Shown piece after piece: positions 29,104 through 39,984 of a stretch of DNA of 64,000 nucleotides (its first letter is position 1; every line of letters begins with the position of its first letter). Position numbers and translations under genes: made by a program. The notes under the pieces are model-generated. The model was not told where the DNA came from and did no database searches. It was given only the letters and a program-made list of their open reading frames with translations. The DNA is from Emiliania huxleyi CCMP1516 (lineage: Eukaryota; Haptophyta; Isochrysidales; Noelaerhabdaceae): assembly GCF_000372725.1 (NCBI RefSeq), contig NW_005202427.1:424995-488994 (forward strand), read 5' to 3'.

Positions 29104-29372
29104 GAGAGCGCGACGCCGGCGGGGTGCGGGGCGAGGGGGGTGAAATTCTCAAAAAGGTGCAGCACTTCTAGCCGACATCGACAAAAGTCACTCTCTAGCC
29201 CCGCGGCGAGCGGCCCCGCCGAGGCGAAGAAATTTTTGCCATATTAACGCTCTGACCACACATTTTTGCATATAACCAAATCGACACCTCAAAAATAAGA
29301 CTGGTTCACGCCTCGAGCGAGTAATGCGTCTGTAGGCCAATATAATACTTAATAGAGCTTCTCGCGCGCTCC
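29104..29372. other. Intergenic, AT-richer
   Basis: No gene recognised; locally AT-rich compared with the surroundings. Confidence 0.5.
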
Positions 29373-29790
29373 TCAGCTGGCGGTCCGCAGGGCGAGAAGC
29401 GCAGGCCCGCCAGCCGCACCATGTGGTTCACGTATCACGATGATGAGCGTCTCGGCCGCGAGCAGCGTGTAGGAGCGAAGCTTGCCCTCGCACTCGCGTT
29501 GCTCGAGCCTGAGGCCACTGCGCCCTGACCACGAGATAGCCCACGCGGATGGTGTCGGTGTTGACGACCATGTCCTCGGCCAGCGTGTGCGCCTTCCCCT
29601 TGTGCCTTGAGCACCGCCAGCCAGTAGAGCCCCTCGAGCGACCATTCGCGCCGATCTGCCAGCTGCTTCGCCTTGAGCGACGCGGCCCACACCTCCAGCG
29701 ACTCCATCTGCCGCAGCTCGGCCGTCTCGCCTGCGGCACGCGGCGCCTTCTGCTTCTTGACCTTGCCAAAGACGGCGACCATCTCGCAGT
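29373..29790 (-). pseudogene. Frameshifted remnant of an unknown gene
   Basis: Three successive minus-strand frames carry protein-like pieces in order: MVAVFGKVKKQKAPRAAGET ... SLEGLYWLAVLKAQ (from 29782), then GKAHTLAEDMVVNTDTIRVG YLVV, then LRLEQRECEGKLRSYTLLAA ETLIIVIREPHG to a stop at 29373. Joining them needs two small frame changes near 29600 and 29530. This is either a decayed gene or a pair of sequencing indels. I do not recognise the family; AEDMVVNTDTIRVGY looks conserved. Confidence 0.5.
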
Positions 29791-29960
29791 CCCCCCACTG
29801 AAGAGCAATGCACGGCGGGCACGCGCATGGAATACCGCGCTATGACAGGCGGGCCGGATGATCGGGATCGGGTTACGGGCCAGAATTTTTCTTGTTTATG
29901 GAGGACGCACGCTCCCGTCCGCCTTTGCCGGAAAGTTGCGTGACGCTCTGCCACGAAGCT

Positions 29961-30539
29961 ATGACAAAACTCGCATGCCTGGTTCTTCTCGCCATCACTG
30001 GGCGCGCCGCGGGCGCGTGCATGCGAGACCTCTGGGCCATCGCGTGGGGTCGTGCGGACACGGCCAGATACGACCAAGCGTACACCTCTGTGTGCGCCGA
30101 CTCATCCTGCCGTGCCACGGCTCTAACCTTTTCCGGCGCGCTCCCCCAGGTTGGAACATGCAGCCGTAATCAAATCTTGTCTTGCGTCTGCGTCCTGATC
30201 GCAAGCGGCTTTTCGCCATCGGCTGTCACCAGCATGACCTCGGCCGGTGCCCTCGATGTTGATTTATTTCGCAGCATTCTTGGAGAGGGTCAGGGTGACG
30301 GCTCCTGCGCAGTTTTGTTGGAGTGTTTCGCTGGCTCTGCTGCGTGCGCAGCTGACTTAGTCACCCTTTGCGCTGACGACTCTACCACCTGCCTTCCGAC
30401 CGCCAGCACCGGGAGTTCACCTTCACCCCCATCACGGCGTCCGGCGCGGGGGAGAAGTCGTTCGCTCCCCGCGAGACTTCCGTCCTGTCGCTCCCTCTCC
30501 TGTCTCTCAAGCATCCTTTTCACCACATCCAATTGCTAA
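29961..30539 (+). CDS. Secreted cysteine-rich protein of unknown function
   Basis: The frame has 192 residues from ATG 29961. A textbook signal peptide (MTKLACLVLLAITGRAAGA) is followed by about 14 cysteines spread over residues 20-150 (CMRDLW, CADSSCRA, CSRNQILSCVCVL, CAVLLECFAGSAACA). The tail is Ser/Pro/Arg-rich. The Cys pattern suggests a disulphide-bonded extracellular or cell-surface domain; I recognise no family. The low-complexity C-terminus (after about residue 155) may be out of frame with an original 3' exon. Confidence 0.5.
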   Translation: MTKLACLVLLAITGRAAGACMRDLWAIAWGRADTARYDQAYTSVCADSSCRATALTFSGALPQVGTCSRNQILSCVCVLIASGFSPSAVTSMTSAGALDVDLFRSILGEGQGDGSCAVLLECFAGSAACAADLVTLCADDSTTCLPTASTGSSPSPPSRRPARGRSRSLPARLPSCRSLSCLSSILFTTSNC

Positions 30540-31479
30540 AAATCTCTCTCTCTCCACATCCCGCCTTGGATCCTATTTTGCTCGGCAAAAAGAAAGAAAG
30601 ATAACGGTCACGCCAAACGAGGGATGGGAGAAGGGAAACAGACAAAACCCAGTGGGATGGGCGCGTCAGCACGGCATTTTTCTTGTATCAGGAAGGTCCC
30701 CCCGTGAGGCGTCCGCCGCACAGCTGCCTTGCCGTTTGTGTGTGGGGACACGCCGCATGCGGTGAGCGTGGGCGCCCGGGGGGGGGGGCTTGAACGCCGC
30801 ACAGGGCACAGCTCTACTGGCTCGCCCTCTCCCTCCTCCTCTCTACACACTGCACCCTCCCTGAAGGGCTCACCCCTTCCCCAGCCAGACTCAGTCGCGG
30901 TCACAGGCGCGGCATTAGCCACAGTTAACCCATTATGTACCTTGTACGCTGCTCCCACACAGAAGACAGTCTTGATAAATTAACATCAAGAAAACGGACA
31001 ACCCACTCCAAGTGCACCCTCAGAGACTGTGGAAACTTCACTTCATGACGGTTAGCCGCTGGTCATGACCGTTAGACGCTGTCACAACAGCTGGGAGCTG
31101 TCATGACAGCAAACGCGACAGCAACAGTGACAACCTACCTGTCACCAGCTGTCACCAGCTATCATCAGCTGTGAGTAGCTGTCACCAGCTGTCACCAGCC
31201 AGGGCTGGTGGACTCCCACATCCACTGGCGGTCTCATCTCAGTCTAGCGACCTGCCTCCAGCTTGTCGCTGGCAGTCTCTCACTACCACAGGCACACTGA
31301 CACAGGGGTGGCAGGGGCGGCGGCACGAGTCTCCCACATACTATGCGGGCCTCACTAGAGGTGCGGCCTGTGCGTGTCCTCGCCCTTGAGGGGGGAGGGG
31401 AAGGGGCTGTGTGTCTGTGCATGTGTGGTGTGTGTCGCCCGCGAGCATTTTGTTGCGTCGCAAGGTCCTCTGAAGATTC
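30540..31479. other. Intergenic; GTCACCAGCT repeats
   Basis: No gene is recognised. 30585-30640 read in reverse resembles the LINE 3' tail (CCCATCCCTC ... TTTCTTTC). 31075-31200 is an imperfect tandem array of CAGCTGTCA / CTGTCACCAG units with internal palindromes. Confidence 0.5.
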
Positions 31480-32071
31480 ATGGCGTCCGATCAGGCCACC
31501 GAGCCCGAGCCCGAGCCGACCGAGGACAGCAAGGGCCGCCCCTTCATGTGAGCGCGCGCGCGCGCCCGTCTCCCGCTCCTCGGCGCTGCTGCTGCTCGCC
31601 GCCGCCACACCGCTGCCGCGCTGTCTGCGCGCTGCGTCGGCGGGGCTCCGCGCCAAACCTGCGGCCGTCCCGGCCCGCGCGCGCAGGTCCATGGCTGACG
31701 TGGAGAGCCACAACACCCAGGAAGACGTCTGGATGGTGATCCACGACAAGGTGTACAATGTCACCAAGTACCTGGACGATCACCCTGGCGGCGAGGAGGT
31801 GCTCATGGACAGGGCGGGCCAGAATGCGACGGAGGACTTCGAGGATGTGGGCCACTCGAGGGACGCGCGCAAGCAGCTGGACAAATTCGAGGTGGGCGAG
31901 CTCGCGCCGAGCGAACGCGTGGGGAGCACCAGCAAGGGTGGCGGCGGCGGCAGCGGCGAGGGCGGCGGCGCGATGCCGCTCATCCTCGTGTCGGTGCTGG
32001 TCGCGGTGGTGGGCGCGGCATACTTTTATTACTCGCAGGAGACGGCGGCCGCCAGCGCCGCCGCCGCCTAG
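31480..32071 (+). CDS. Cytochrome b5, tail-anchored
   Basis: Two exons (31480-31547, 31687-32071) encode 150 residues; the intron is GT-AG, 139 bp. Exon 1 is an acidic leader (MASDQATEPEPEPTEDSKG). Exon 2 has the heme-binding fold: EDVWMVIHDKVYNVTKYLDD, the HPGGEEVL motif with the first axial His, and DFEDVGHSRDAR with the second. A Gly/Ser linker leads to one hydrophobic tail anchor (MPLILVSVLVAVVGAAYFYY). It should sit on the cytosolic face of the ER or outer mitochondrial membrane and pass electrons to desaturases and hydroxylases. It is a typical length for tail-anchored b5. This intron lacks the duplicated ends seen elsewhere. Confidence 0.92.
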
Positions 32072-32597
32072 TGCGAGTGATAAAATTATGGATGTCGCGC
32101 CGCCACCACGGCTTCAATGGCACAGACAGGTGTACTTCTCGCTCGGGCGGCATCGATCGCGACAGGGTTGCCCTCTTGGGCCCCGGCGGACACTGCGCCA
32201 GCTCCGAGCTTGACTTCCCGGCGGCACACCGCCAGCTCGGAGAACAACCTACAACGTCAGCCAAGCGGCGTGTGTGTGTGAAGCGCTTCTTGTTTCATGT
32301 ATCAATTCTCTTCCTATCTGTAGAAGAGATTACGCGGAACACACTGTAACATGGGGTCCCGTACCAACTACCGTGCGGAATCGACCCTATCCAGGGCTCA
32401 ACGTGACGAGCGCGTAATTCTTCGTGGTATGTCATGGTGGAATTCTTTTCTGCGTCACCAGTCCCGTGCCCTCGTTCGTAAAATCCAGTCCTGTGTAAAA
32501 GAAAGAAAGAAAACAGAAAGCCGCATAGAATTCTTCTGGCAAGCTTGGGGGCCCCCCGGGACTCCCCGACTCGAGCTGTTACCTGTTTTGACGGGCG
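32072..32597. other. Intergenic; dispersed repeat R5
   Basis: 32353-32402 (GGGGTCCCGTACCA ... GCGGAATCGACCCTATCCAG) recurs at 51111-51155. A GA-rich AAAGAAAGAAAG run lies at 32498. No gene recognised. Confidence 0.6.
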
Positions 32598-35500
32598 ATG
32601 ACCTCGCGGACTCGACAGCAGGACATAGCCCCGAGCGTCTCCGAGGCCCTGCGCCTCATGAAGCAGGCAGTGCAGTCGTCGCTGGACCTCGGAGACATTA
32701 ACCCGCAATCGGCAAAGCGGAAGCACGTGTCTCCGCGCCACTTGCCACGCACGACAGCGCACAGCCTCAACCCTTGTATAGGTTTGCAAGGCGGTTGGGA
32801 TGACCAAGCCGCAGCTATCTTCGTGGCTCACGACGACGTGTGCGGTCCCAACGTCCAACTTCCCACTTACCTCGCCCCGCTGACGCTGAAACGGTCCCGT
32901 CGTCACGCGGTCGCAGGTCGCCGTCCCCCCACTGGGACGCAAAGGTTGCCGAGTGGCTCAAGCAGGCCCAGGCCCGCGCGCTGAGCGCAAACGGCGCGCT
33001 GCTCCCCTCACCCCATACCCTCCACCTCGCGCCGGTAACGTCGCCCTAACCGCCTCCGCCCCGGCCCGACGTAGCTCCGGCCCGCCCCTCCTGCCGGCAC
33101 AGGCGCGCAGCACCGCGGCGCGTCTTCCAGCGTAAGCTCCAAGGGGTCGGGCAAGGCGGCCAAGGCCAGCCAACCGGCCAAGGCCAGCCCGAGCGGCGGC
33201 GCGAGCGCAAAGGCGGCGACGAGCAGAGAGAGCACGCCCGGCGGCAAGGGCGTGCAAGCCGGCGGCAAGGCGAGCACGGAGCAGAGCGTGAGGAGGCTGA
33301 AGCAGGACTTGCTCGAGCTCGAGACGTACATCCCCTGGACCGCCGTCTCCTCCGCGTGGCAGTCCAAGCGCGCCGCGTGGGAGCGCAAGACGTGCGAGGC
33401 GGAGAGAGAGGGCGACGCGACACGTCCACGGCGCGTCTTCACGGCGGCGTCGCACCTCGCTCACGGTATAGGTGCGCGGCGGGGGACGCCGGGTGCGTGG
33501 TGCAGCAGCTGCTCGCGCTCGAGCGCTTCCTACTGCCGTGCGCCTTCGAGGCGCGCTGGAGCGCGGGCAATGAGTGGCGCGCGAGGCTGCTCCGCCAGAA
33601 CAGCGCGGCCGACGTGAAGCAGTCGCTGCGCGCGCCGGAGGACGCGATGGGAGCCTTCCAGGAGCCTTCCAGGAGCCTTCCAGGAACCCTCTAGGCGCGA
33701 GCTGGAGGACGCGATGCACTGGGCGCGCTTCGGCGCGCACAGCACGCTCGTGGAGCGGCGCCGCGGCGCTGCGTGTGCGGAGGGCGCAAAAGAAAAACAC
33801 GTGGCCCCACGCTGTCCCCCGCCTGCCGTGTAGGTATGAGCAGCTGCTCACGTCGCGGGCGGGCGAGCAGCTCGAGCGGCTCGGGGCGAGGAGGCTGGCG
33901 CAGGTTCGGAGCACGATCGACTCGTTCGGGTGACGCGGCGGAGCCTCGCGCACCCGACACGTCCCTGGACGCGCCCACGAGACGCGTCCACGACACGTCC
34001 GTAGGTACGCAGGCCTAGCCGACATGGCTCAGGATTGCATCGCCATCGCGGGCGGCGCCGAGGGCGCAGGCGCCGAGCTGCGCGAGCTGCGCGAGAGCAT
34101 CTGCGCCGCGCTGGGCGTGCCGCTCACGGACGCGCTGCTGCGGCTGCCGGCCAAGTGCGCGCGCTCGACCCTTCTAGGAACCTTCTACGAACCTTCTACG
34201 AACCTTCTAGGCTGCCGGCCAAGGGCGCGCGTTCGACCGACGCCAGCGACGACCTCTCCAGCACCACCAGCGCGCTCGCCGCCGCGCCCGACGACGCCGA
34301 CGGCGGCGGCGGCGGCGAGGCGGGAGGCGAGCTGGCCGCGGCCGCCGAGCCGGGCGGCGGCGGCGGCGGCGGGTTGTTCTCGGAGGAGGTGCGGCTCGCG
34401 GGCGCCAAGCGCGAGCGGGTGGTGTCCAAGGAGCAGCGCTTCGAGGAGTTCAAACGGCGACAGCGGCTCCACCCCGAGATCACGGGCGCGCGCACCGGCC
34501 GCTTCCCTCTTGGGGCGCCTCGGCACTTTCTCGGCACCCGTTCGGCACCTTCCTGCAGGCGTGTACGCCGACCGGTTCCTCGAGCGCGCGCCCGATATGC
34601 GCCACTTCCAGGAGCTGTCCCAACCCAGCGGGGGTGCGCCGGCCTTCTCGGAAGCGTCTTTGAGGCGTCCCGGAGGCGGGGCCTGTAGGAGCTGATCGTC
34701 TTTCGCGAGGCTGCGAGCGCGGACGGGGTGGCGGGGGTGCTGCTCCTCTCCCCCGGCACGACCCTCTTTCAGCTGCGCCGCCAGCTCGCCTCCGAGCTCG
34801 GCCTCGAGGGCCGCAACACCACCCTCTCACGCCTCGCGGGCTCCCCAAACCCCGTCGCCCCGAGCCACCCCCTCGGAGCCCGTCCCGTAGGCGGCGACGA
34901 CCTCCCCATATCTCCCCATATCTCCCCATATCTCCCCATGTCCCGTAGGCGGCGACGACCTCGAGCTGCGCCGTGTCGTGTGGGAGGGGGAGCACGCGCC
35001 GGCCGCGGACGCGGCCGGGGGCATCCCACTGCCCGCCGCGCAGAACCACAAGCGCGACGCCCGCCTCCTCTCCCCCGGCATCGGACGCGTCCTCGACACG
35101 TCCCGTGCCGAGCCTGTCTGGTAGGCTGGCCTACCCCTTCTTCCCGCTCGCCAGCCAGGTCCTCGTCGTGCGCAGCCCGGCCGCGCCGGCCGCTCCGCTC
35201 CCCTTCCTCCCCGGCGACACCGCCCTCTGCGCCGACATCTCGCGCGGCCGCGAGGCGCAGCCAATTGCCCTCTTCAACAGCGCGGACGACGAGCCCGCGC
35301 CCGTCTTCACGTGCGTGACGCAGTGCTGTCTAGCTGTCTAGGAAGTGTCTACGAAGTGTCTACGAAGTGTCTAGGTACGTGACGCAGTGCGTGGTGAGCG
35401 AGTCGCTCCGGCTGTTGGTGGGCGGGCCACAGCTCGGCGCCTGGCTCTGCCCGAGGCTGAGGGGAGGCGGCGGCGGCGGCGGTTGCGGCGGCGGCGGCGG

Positions 35501-36359
35501 CGGCGGCGAGCCAAACTACGACCAGCACGGCCGGCTACGCTTCGCGCCGCACACCGTCGAGTCGATTTGGGAGTGCTGCCTCGAGAGCATGTGCCGTCCG
35601 GGCTGCGACAACCGGCTGGTGCAGTACGGGCCGCGCTTCCGGCTCGAGGCGTTCCGCTGTGTCGCTTGGCCCCGCGTGGAGGCCGCCTCTGCTCACTGTC
35701 TGCTGCGAGTCAGGTGTTCCGCTGCCCGCCCGTCGGCCGCATCTCCAAGGGGTGGGGCATCCGCAGCCCCGAGCTGATCCCGCGCGGCTCCTTCGTCTGC
35801 GAGTACGTCGGCGAGTACATCTCCGACGACGAGGCGGAGAGCCGAGGCATCCGGTACGATAACCAAAAGATGAGTCGGCTGATGGACGTGTACGGAAACG
35901 GCAGGGATGCGGTCCACATGTGCATCGACGCACGACATGGACGAGGTATGAACGGCGTCTCTTCACACCTGCTGCTGTGAACAGGTCCACATGTGCATCG
36001 ACGCGACCAAGTTCTCGAACGTCGGCGCGCGGCCCACCCCTCGCCTGGCTACGCCGCCCACGCCCGCCCGCGCTTCCCCTCGCCACCACCGCTGTCCCGA
36101 CCGCCGGACAGCCACACTCGCAGCTCCCGGCCTCCCCCCTTGCCCAGGCCGCTTCCTCAACCACTCATGCGAGCCGAACGTCTTCAAGCAGCGCGTGTTT
36201 TGCGACCACCACGTGCGGCTGCCCAGGATAGCCTTCTTCGCCCTCGTGGACATCCCGCCTCGCGTGGAGCTCTGCTACGACTACGGGTATGTGGACGTGC
36301 CGGGCAAGACCATGCCATGTCTCTGCGGCGCAAAGAGCTGCAAAAAGCTGCTGTATTGA
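32598..36359 (+). CDS. SUVH/SUV39-type SET-domain histone H3K9 methyltransferase
   Basis: I place 16 exons, all in phase (830 residues): 32598-32728, 32917-32993, 33103-33391, 33472-33627, 33695-33757, 33834-33929, 34005-34142, 34211-34485, 34559-34611, 34689-34890, 34949-35051, 35125-35310, 35375-35648, 35714-35911, 35985-36024, 36148-36359. The N-terminal half is helical and charged without a known domain. At about residue 560 comes the pre-SET block DISRGREAQPIALFNSADDE with PVFTYVTQC. A reduced Cys cluster WECCLESMCRPGCDN follows, then SET: GWGIRS, FVCEYVGEYISDDEAESRG, catalytic NHSCEPNVF, LCYDYGY, and post-SET CLCGAKSCKK. SUVH proteins methylate H3K9 and silence chromatin and transposons. 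Introns are 58-188 bp; nine start GC, five GT, one GA. Most repeat the start of the next exon. Confidence 0.88.
34891..34948 (+). repeat. 58-bp intron: 10-bp minisatellite between perfect 23-bp direct repeats
   Basis: The segment starting GTCCCGTAGGCGGCGACGAC is present in perfect copies on both sides of four ATATCTCCCC-type units. Removing one copy plus filler restores the frame PVGGDDLELRR. Intron bounds: GTAG|GCGGCG ... CCCGTAG|GCGGCG. Confidence 0.9.
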
Positions 36360-36889
36360 GCGCGAAGCGGTTTTCTCTATTACTATTTTGAGTGTACGTA
36401 TTAAACACCATGTGAGACGCGTGATGTCTGATGATTGTACTCTTATGATACCTGAGATTTCCTCCCCACCGGCGCCACCGCCTCAGCCAATACTTTATAT
36501 TAAAGCCGTATAGTGATTAGTGTGCTCTCTTGTCCAGCCCCTTGGAGTGTGAAAGGCTTCGTAGCCCTCCGGTCTACTATGAAGATCCGCAGGACTGGAG
36601 CGAAAAAAAAGCAAGCGAGTGACTCTTGTCACAGTTCCCGCTCTTTGAGAGTGAGTCAGAGGAGCTGCGGGTCAGGCTGACCGTCAGCTCTCTCGACAGC
36701 CCTGGAGCGCGCGCTGTGCCCACGCCTGGCCTGGCACCTGGGCTAGAGCGCGCACAGGCCGCACAGAAAAACACCGGCCCAGCGGCAAGCGAGAGCCGCG
36801 GCGCGCGGACCCCTCGGACTGACGGACTCGGCCCTCGGCTCGCCGTTTGGCCACTCGAGTGTGACATCCAGGCGCCAAGCCGCAGCGCC
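36360..36889. other. Intergenic, no gene recognised
   Basis: 3' flanks of convergent genes; nothing supported. Confidence 0.5.
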
Positions 36890-38149
36890 TCACAGGAACC
36901 AGAGCCCGTTCTCCTTCATCGCCGAGACGAGCTCGACGAAGTCCTGCTCGTCATAGCTGGAGAGGGGACGCGGGCCGGGAGGCGGGGGAGGTCAGACCGT
37001 CTCGCGAGGTGAGCTAGGCGGGCCGGGGGGGGGGGGGGGGGGAGACAGGGAGAGAGGGATGGAGGGAGCCGCGCCGGTCGAGCCGCAGGCGGTCTCTCTG
37101 CGCCGGCTTGGCGGCGCGTTCGATGGCCGCGCCGCTCCGCTTCTGCTGGCCGTACAGGAGGGGCGAGTCGAAGAAGGAGAGCGGCAGCAGGCCGACGCGG
37201 GTCCCGCCGGCAGGGCCGCCCGGCATCGTCACGACGGCGGTGCTCCCCGCCGCCGCGTCGTCGAGGCTGGGCCTGCTGTTGGAGAAGAGCTTCCCGAAGC
37301 CGTTGAGGATGCAGTGCGCCCCGTTCCACCAGCGCAGGTAGAAGTCAACCATCCCGAGCCGCACGCCCGCCACCTGGTGCGCCACGGCGCGGCTGCGCTG
37401 CTCGGCGCTGCCCGCGCCGCGCAGCCAGACGAGCGACCTGGCGGGAGGACGAGCCGCGTGTCGCGCTGACGGAGGCTACCCGTGCGGGGCGGGGCGGCGA
37501 GCCAGTTCGGGTTGCAGCCCGCCGGCGAGCGAGGCGTCGTCCTGCCGTCGCAGTTGCCGCGAGGGACGCTCACGTCGACCGAATGCGCAGCCTCGTGTAG
37601 CAGCGGTGCCGCGTCGCGCAGCAGCACGTGAGAGCAGTCCATCAGGAGCACGTCGACGCCGCTCGCCGCCACGGCGGCGGCGGCGAGGTGCCGCTCCGCC
37701 TCTGCTCGCTGAATGTGCCTCGCCAGCCGCGTGCGATTGAAGTCGGCCATGGCAAGCGAGCCGTCGACGCTGCGAACGCCTCGCGCTGTCAGGTGCGCGT
37801 GCGCCTCGGCGTCGAGAGCGTACACGAGAGCATTCTTTAGGCCGAGCCTCACGAATGCTCGCATCCAATTGCTCGCGATCTCGCGGAAGTCATAATCGGC
37901 GGCGCACATGTACACTAGTCCTTTGGAAGCAGCATCTTTCGCCGCGGCCGCGAGCGGTGCGTACAGCGGCGAGGCGGGGTCCGGCTCGTGAGGGTTCAAC
38001 TTGAGGGACCCGCCTCGGATATCGTATGGGTTTGAGCCGTGTGTGATGCCCTGGGCATTTCCCTCGCCCGGACGGCACGCTCGTCCGTCGCAAACCGTCT
38101 TGTGCGGAGACGTGGCGGCGAGGTGGCAGAGGGTGAAGAGGCTGAACAT
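36890..38149 (-). CDS. Nucleotide-diphospho-sugar transferase-like secretory protein
   Basis: Three exons (38149-37503, 37437-about 37108, 36956-36890) give about 347 residues. The N-terminus MFSLFTLCHLAATS is a short signal-like segment. The body follows the nucleotide-diphospho-sugar transferase pattern: GLVYMCAADYDFREIASNWM, VDVLLMDCSHVLLRDAAPLL in the place of the usual DxD strand, CNPNWSLVWLR, FYLRWWNGAHCILNGFGK, GLLPLSFFDSPLLYG and YDEQDFVELVSAMKENGLWF. These enzymes move a sugar from a nucleotide donor in the Golgi. The acidic motif is MDCSH rather than DxD, so activity is uncertain. Both introns begin with GC; the exact end of exon 2 is ambiguous (two GC candidates). Confidence 0.65.
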
Positions 38150-38671
38150 AGCAACGCAATGTCCGGCACAACGACAACGGAAAGGGGAGGGTGGTCGCGA
38201 TGTGGCCGAGTTCCAGCGTCAGTCCGGCTCGCGGGGGGCGCTGAACGGCTTCCGTGTGCTCGATCACGAGGCTGTACCTCGGCGTGCGTCGGCAGGACAG
38301 AGTCGGCAGGACAGAGCGGCCGAGTTCCAGCGCGTCAGACCGGCTGGGCGCGCAATTTCTTTTGAGCTTAGCCTTCGATGTTATGAAAACACGCAAGGCG
38401 GACATGGCATATCGCTCTCGGGCTCACAGACATCCCTCACACCCGCCGCCCCCGCGCGCGCCCCACCCCGGCCGGGAGAAAGGGGAGTGACAGTTTGGGA
38501 TGGCAACAGCCCGAGTATGTTGAGTCCTGGCTCAACAACGCAGAGAACAAGAGGGGGTGGTCCGGCTCACAAGTCCGGCTCACGCGCCTCGAGCTGACCC
38601 TCTACCGCACTGATCACTTCCGCCCCCTCGCTCCCAACCCATCCACCCCGCCCCGGGCCGCGCCGCGCGAT

Positions 38672-38790
38672 CTCGGGCGATCTCGCGCTATCTCGGGCGA
38701 TCTCGGGGCCGCGCCGCGCTATCTCGGGCGATCTCGCGCTATCTCGGGCGATCTCGGGGCCGCGCCGCGCTATCTCGGGCGATCTCGGAG
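38672..38790 (+). repeat. Higher-order GATCTCGGG minisatellite
   Basis: Units of 10 bp (GCGATCTCGG / GCTATCTCGG) are grouped into a repeat of about 48 bp that includes GGGCCGCGCCGCGCTATCTC. About two and a half higher-order copies are present. Confidence 0.8.
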
Positions 38791-39252
38791 CGTCGCTCGC
38801 GCGGCGTCACACCTGCTCAAAAAGGAAGGAGGTTGGAGGCAGGAGGTCACGCCCCATCCAGAGCGCCGTCGTCGCCGGGTTTTTGGCCCCCGGGTCGTCG
38901 CCCGACGGTTGCTGCGCGGGGCAGCAGACCATCGGACGGCGCGACGACGCCCCGTCCGGCACGCTCCCCCTCCACCCGGCTATTGCCGCACGAGCGCCCT
39001 CAGCGGCGGAATTTTTCCCTCGCGCTTCCTTGGGCCCCCGGCAACGCCGACGGACTTCCCGTCCCCCCACCTGCGCCGCAATCACCGCCGTGATTGTCGG
39101 CGCTGCGCCCCTTGGCGCTTGTGCATGTCCCGCGTGCCCGCCCGCCAAGGCTGGTGCCAAGGCCAACTCAACTGCCAAGGCTGGTGCCAGGGCCAAATCA
39201 ACTGCCTGGCTGGTGCCAAGGCTCAAAGGCTCTCCTCTCTCTCTCCTCCCCT

Positions 39253-39352
39253 NNNNNNNNNNNNNNNNNNNNNNNNNNNNNNNNNNNNNNNNNNNNNNNN
39301 NNNNNNNNNNNNNNNNNNNNNNNNNNNNNNNNNNNNNNNNNNNNNNNNNNNN
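39253..39352. other. Assembly gap (100 N)
   Basis: Exactly 100 unknown bases, flanked by CTCTCC-rich sequence on both sides. The true length is unknown. Confidence 0.99.
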
Positions 39353-39984
39353 CCCCTCTCCCCCAGCAGCTTCCTCGAGGCCGAACAGGTAGATCCTCCC
39401 TGATCGCTAAGCTACCACAGGGGAAGTAGACGTCGTCCGCCGCCGCCTCCGCCGCCCGCGTGCCTCCGCCCCGCTCAGCAAAAAATCAGCATTATATCAG
39501 GAGGTGCCAAAGCCGCAGCATCTCCATGAGGTGAGCGTCGTGCGTTTTGCCGCCGCGTGCCGCCGCTGCGCCGACTGGCTCCCGGTTCGAATCGCCCTTC
39601 GCGGAGCGAACGCGGCGAACGAGCGCACGTCGCGCGCGTGTGCGCCTGCGACAAGACGAGACGAGAAGAGAAGGAGAAGTAGACGGTTGTTGTTTTTGCT
39701 GCCGCGGCCGCGCCGCGAGCTCGCGTCTGTTTAACGATTCAACAAAGGGTGTGCGATCGCTCCCGCGTGCACTGCTCAGGCTCGTCGCCGGGGACGGCGG
39801 GGTTAGACCCGCCTCCCAACGACGCGGTTCGGACCGCCGCGTCTCCCTCATGTGTGTGTGTGTGTGTGTGCGTGCGTGTGTGTTTCTTTTTTTCATTTTG
39901 AGAACCAATGATTTCACAATGAGAGCCGATGGAGTTTGACGCTGGAATGTGGAGAGAGATTCGGCGATTCTGCTACCACGCCGC

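Larger units (their letters stand above)
38150..39984. other. Intergenic, repeats and an assembly gap
   Basis: Contains the GATCTCGGG array (38672-38790), a 30-bp CCAAGGCTGGTGCC repeat (39148-39230), 100 Ns (39253-39352) and a (GT)n run at 39850-39880. No gene recognised. Confidence 0.55.

Noticed and set aside
32598..34020. Treating the region before the SET domain as a separate gene ending at the TGA near 33931
   Set aside because: The stop lies just inside a GT-AG intron whose start copies the next exon (GTGACGCGG / GTACGCAGG), and phases of all 16 exons close on one 830-codon frame.
38495..39403. Open frame crossing the N gap
   Set aside because: It consists of GATCTCGGG repeats and unknown bases with no protein features.
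39580..39605. CGGTTCGAATCG, resembling a tRNA T-arm
   Set aside because: Stem pairing fails and no cloverleaf can be drawn with upstream sequence.
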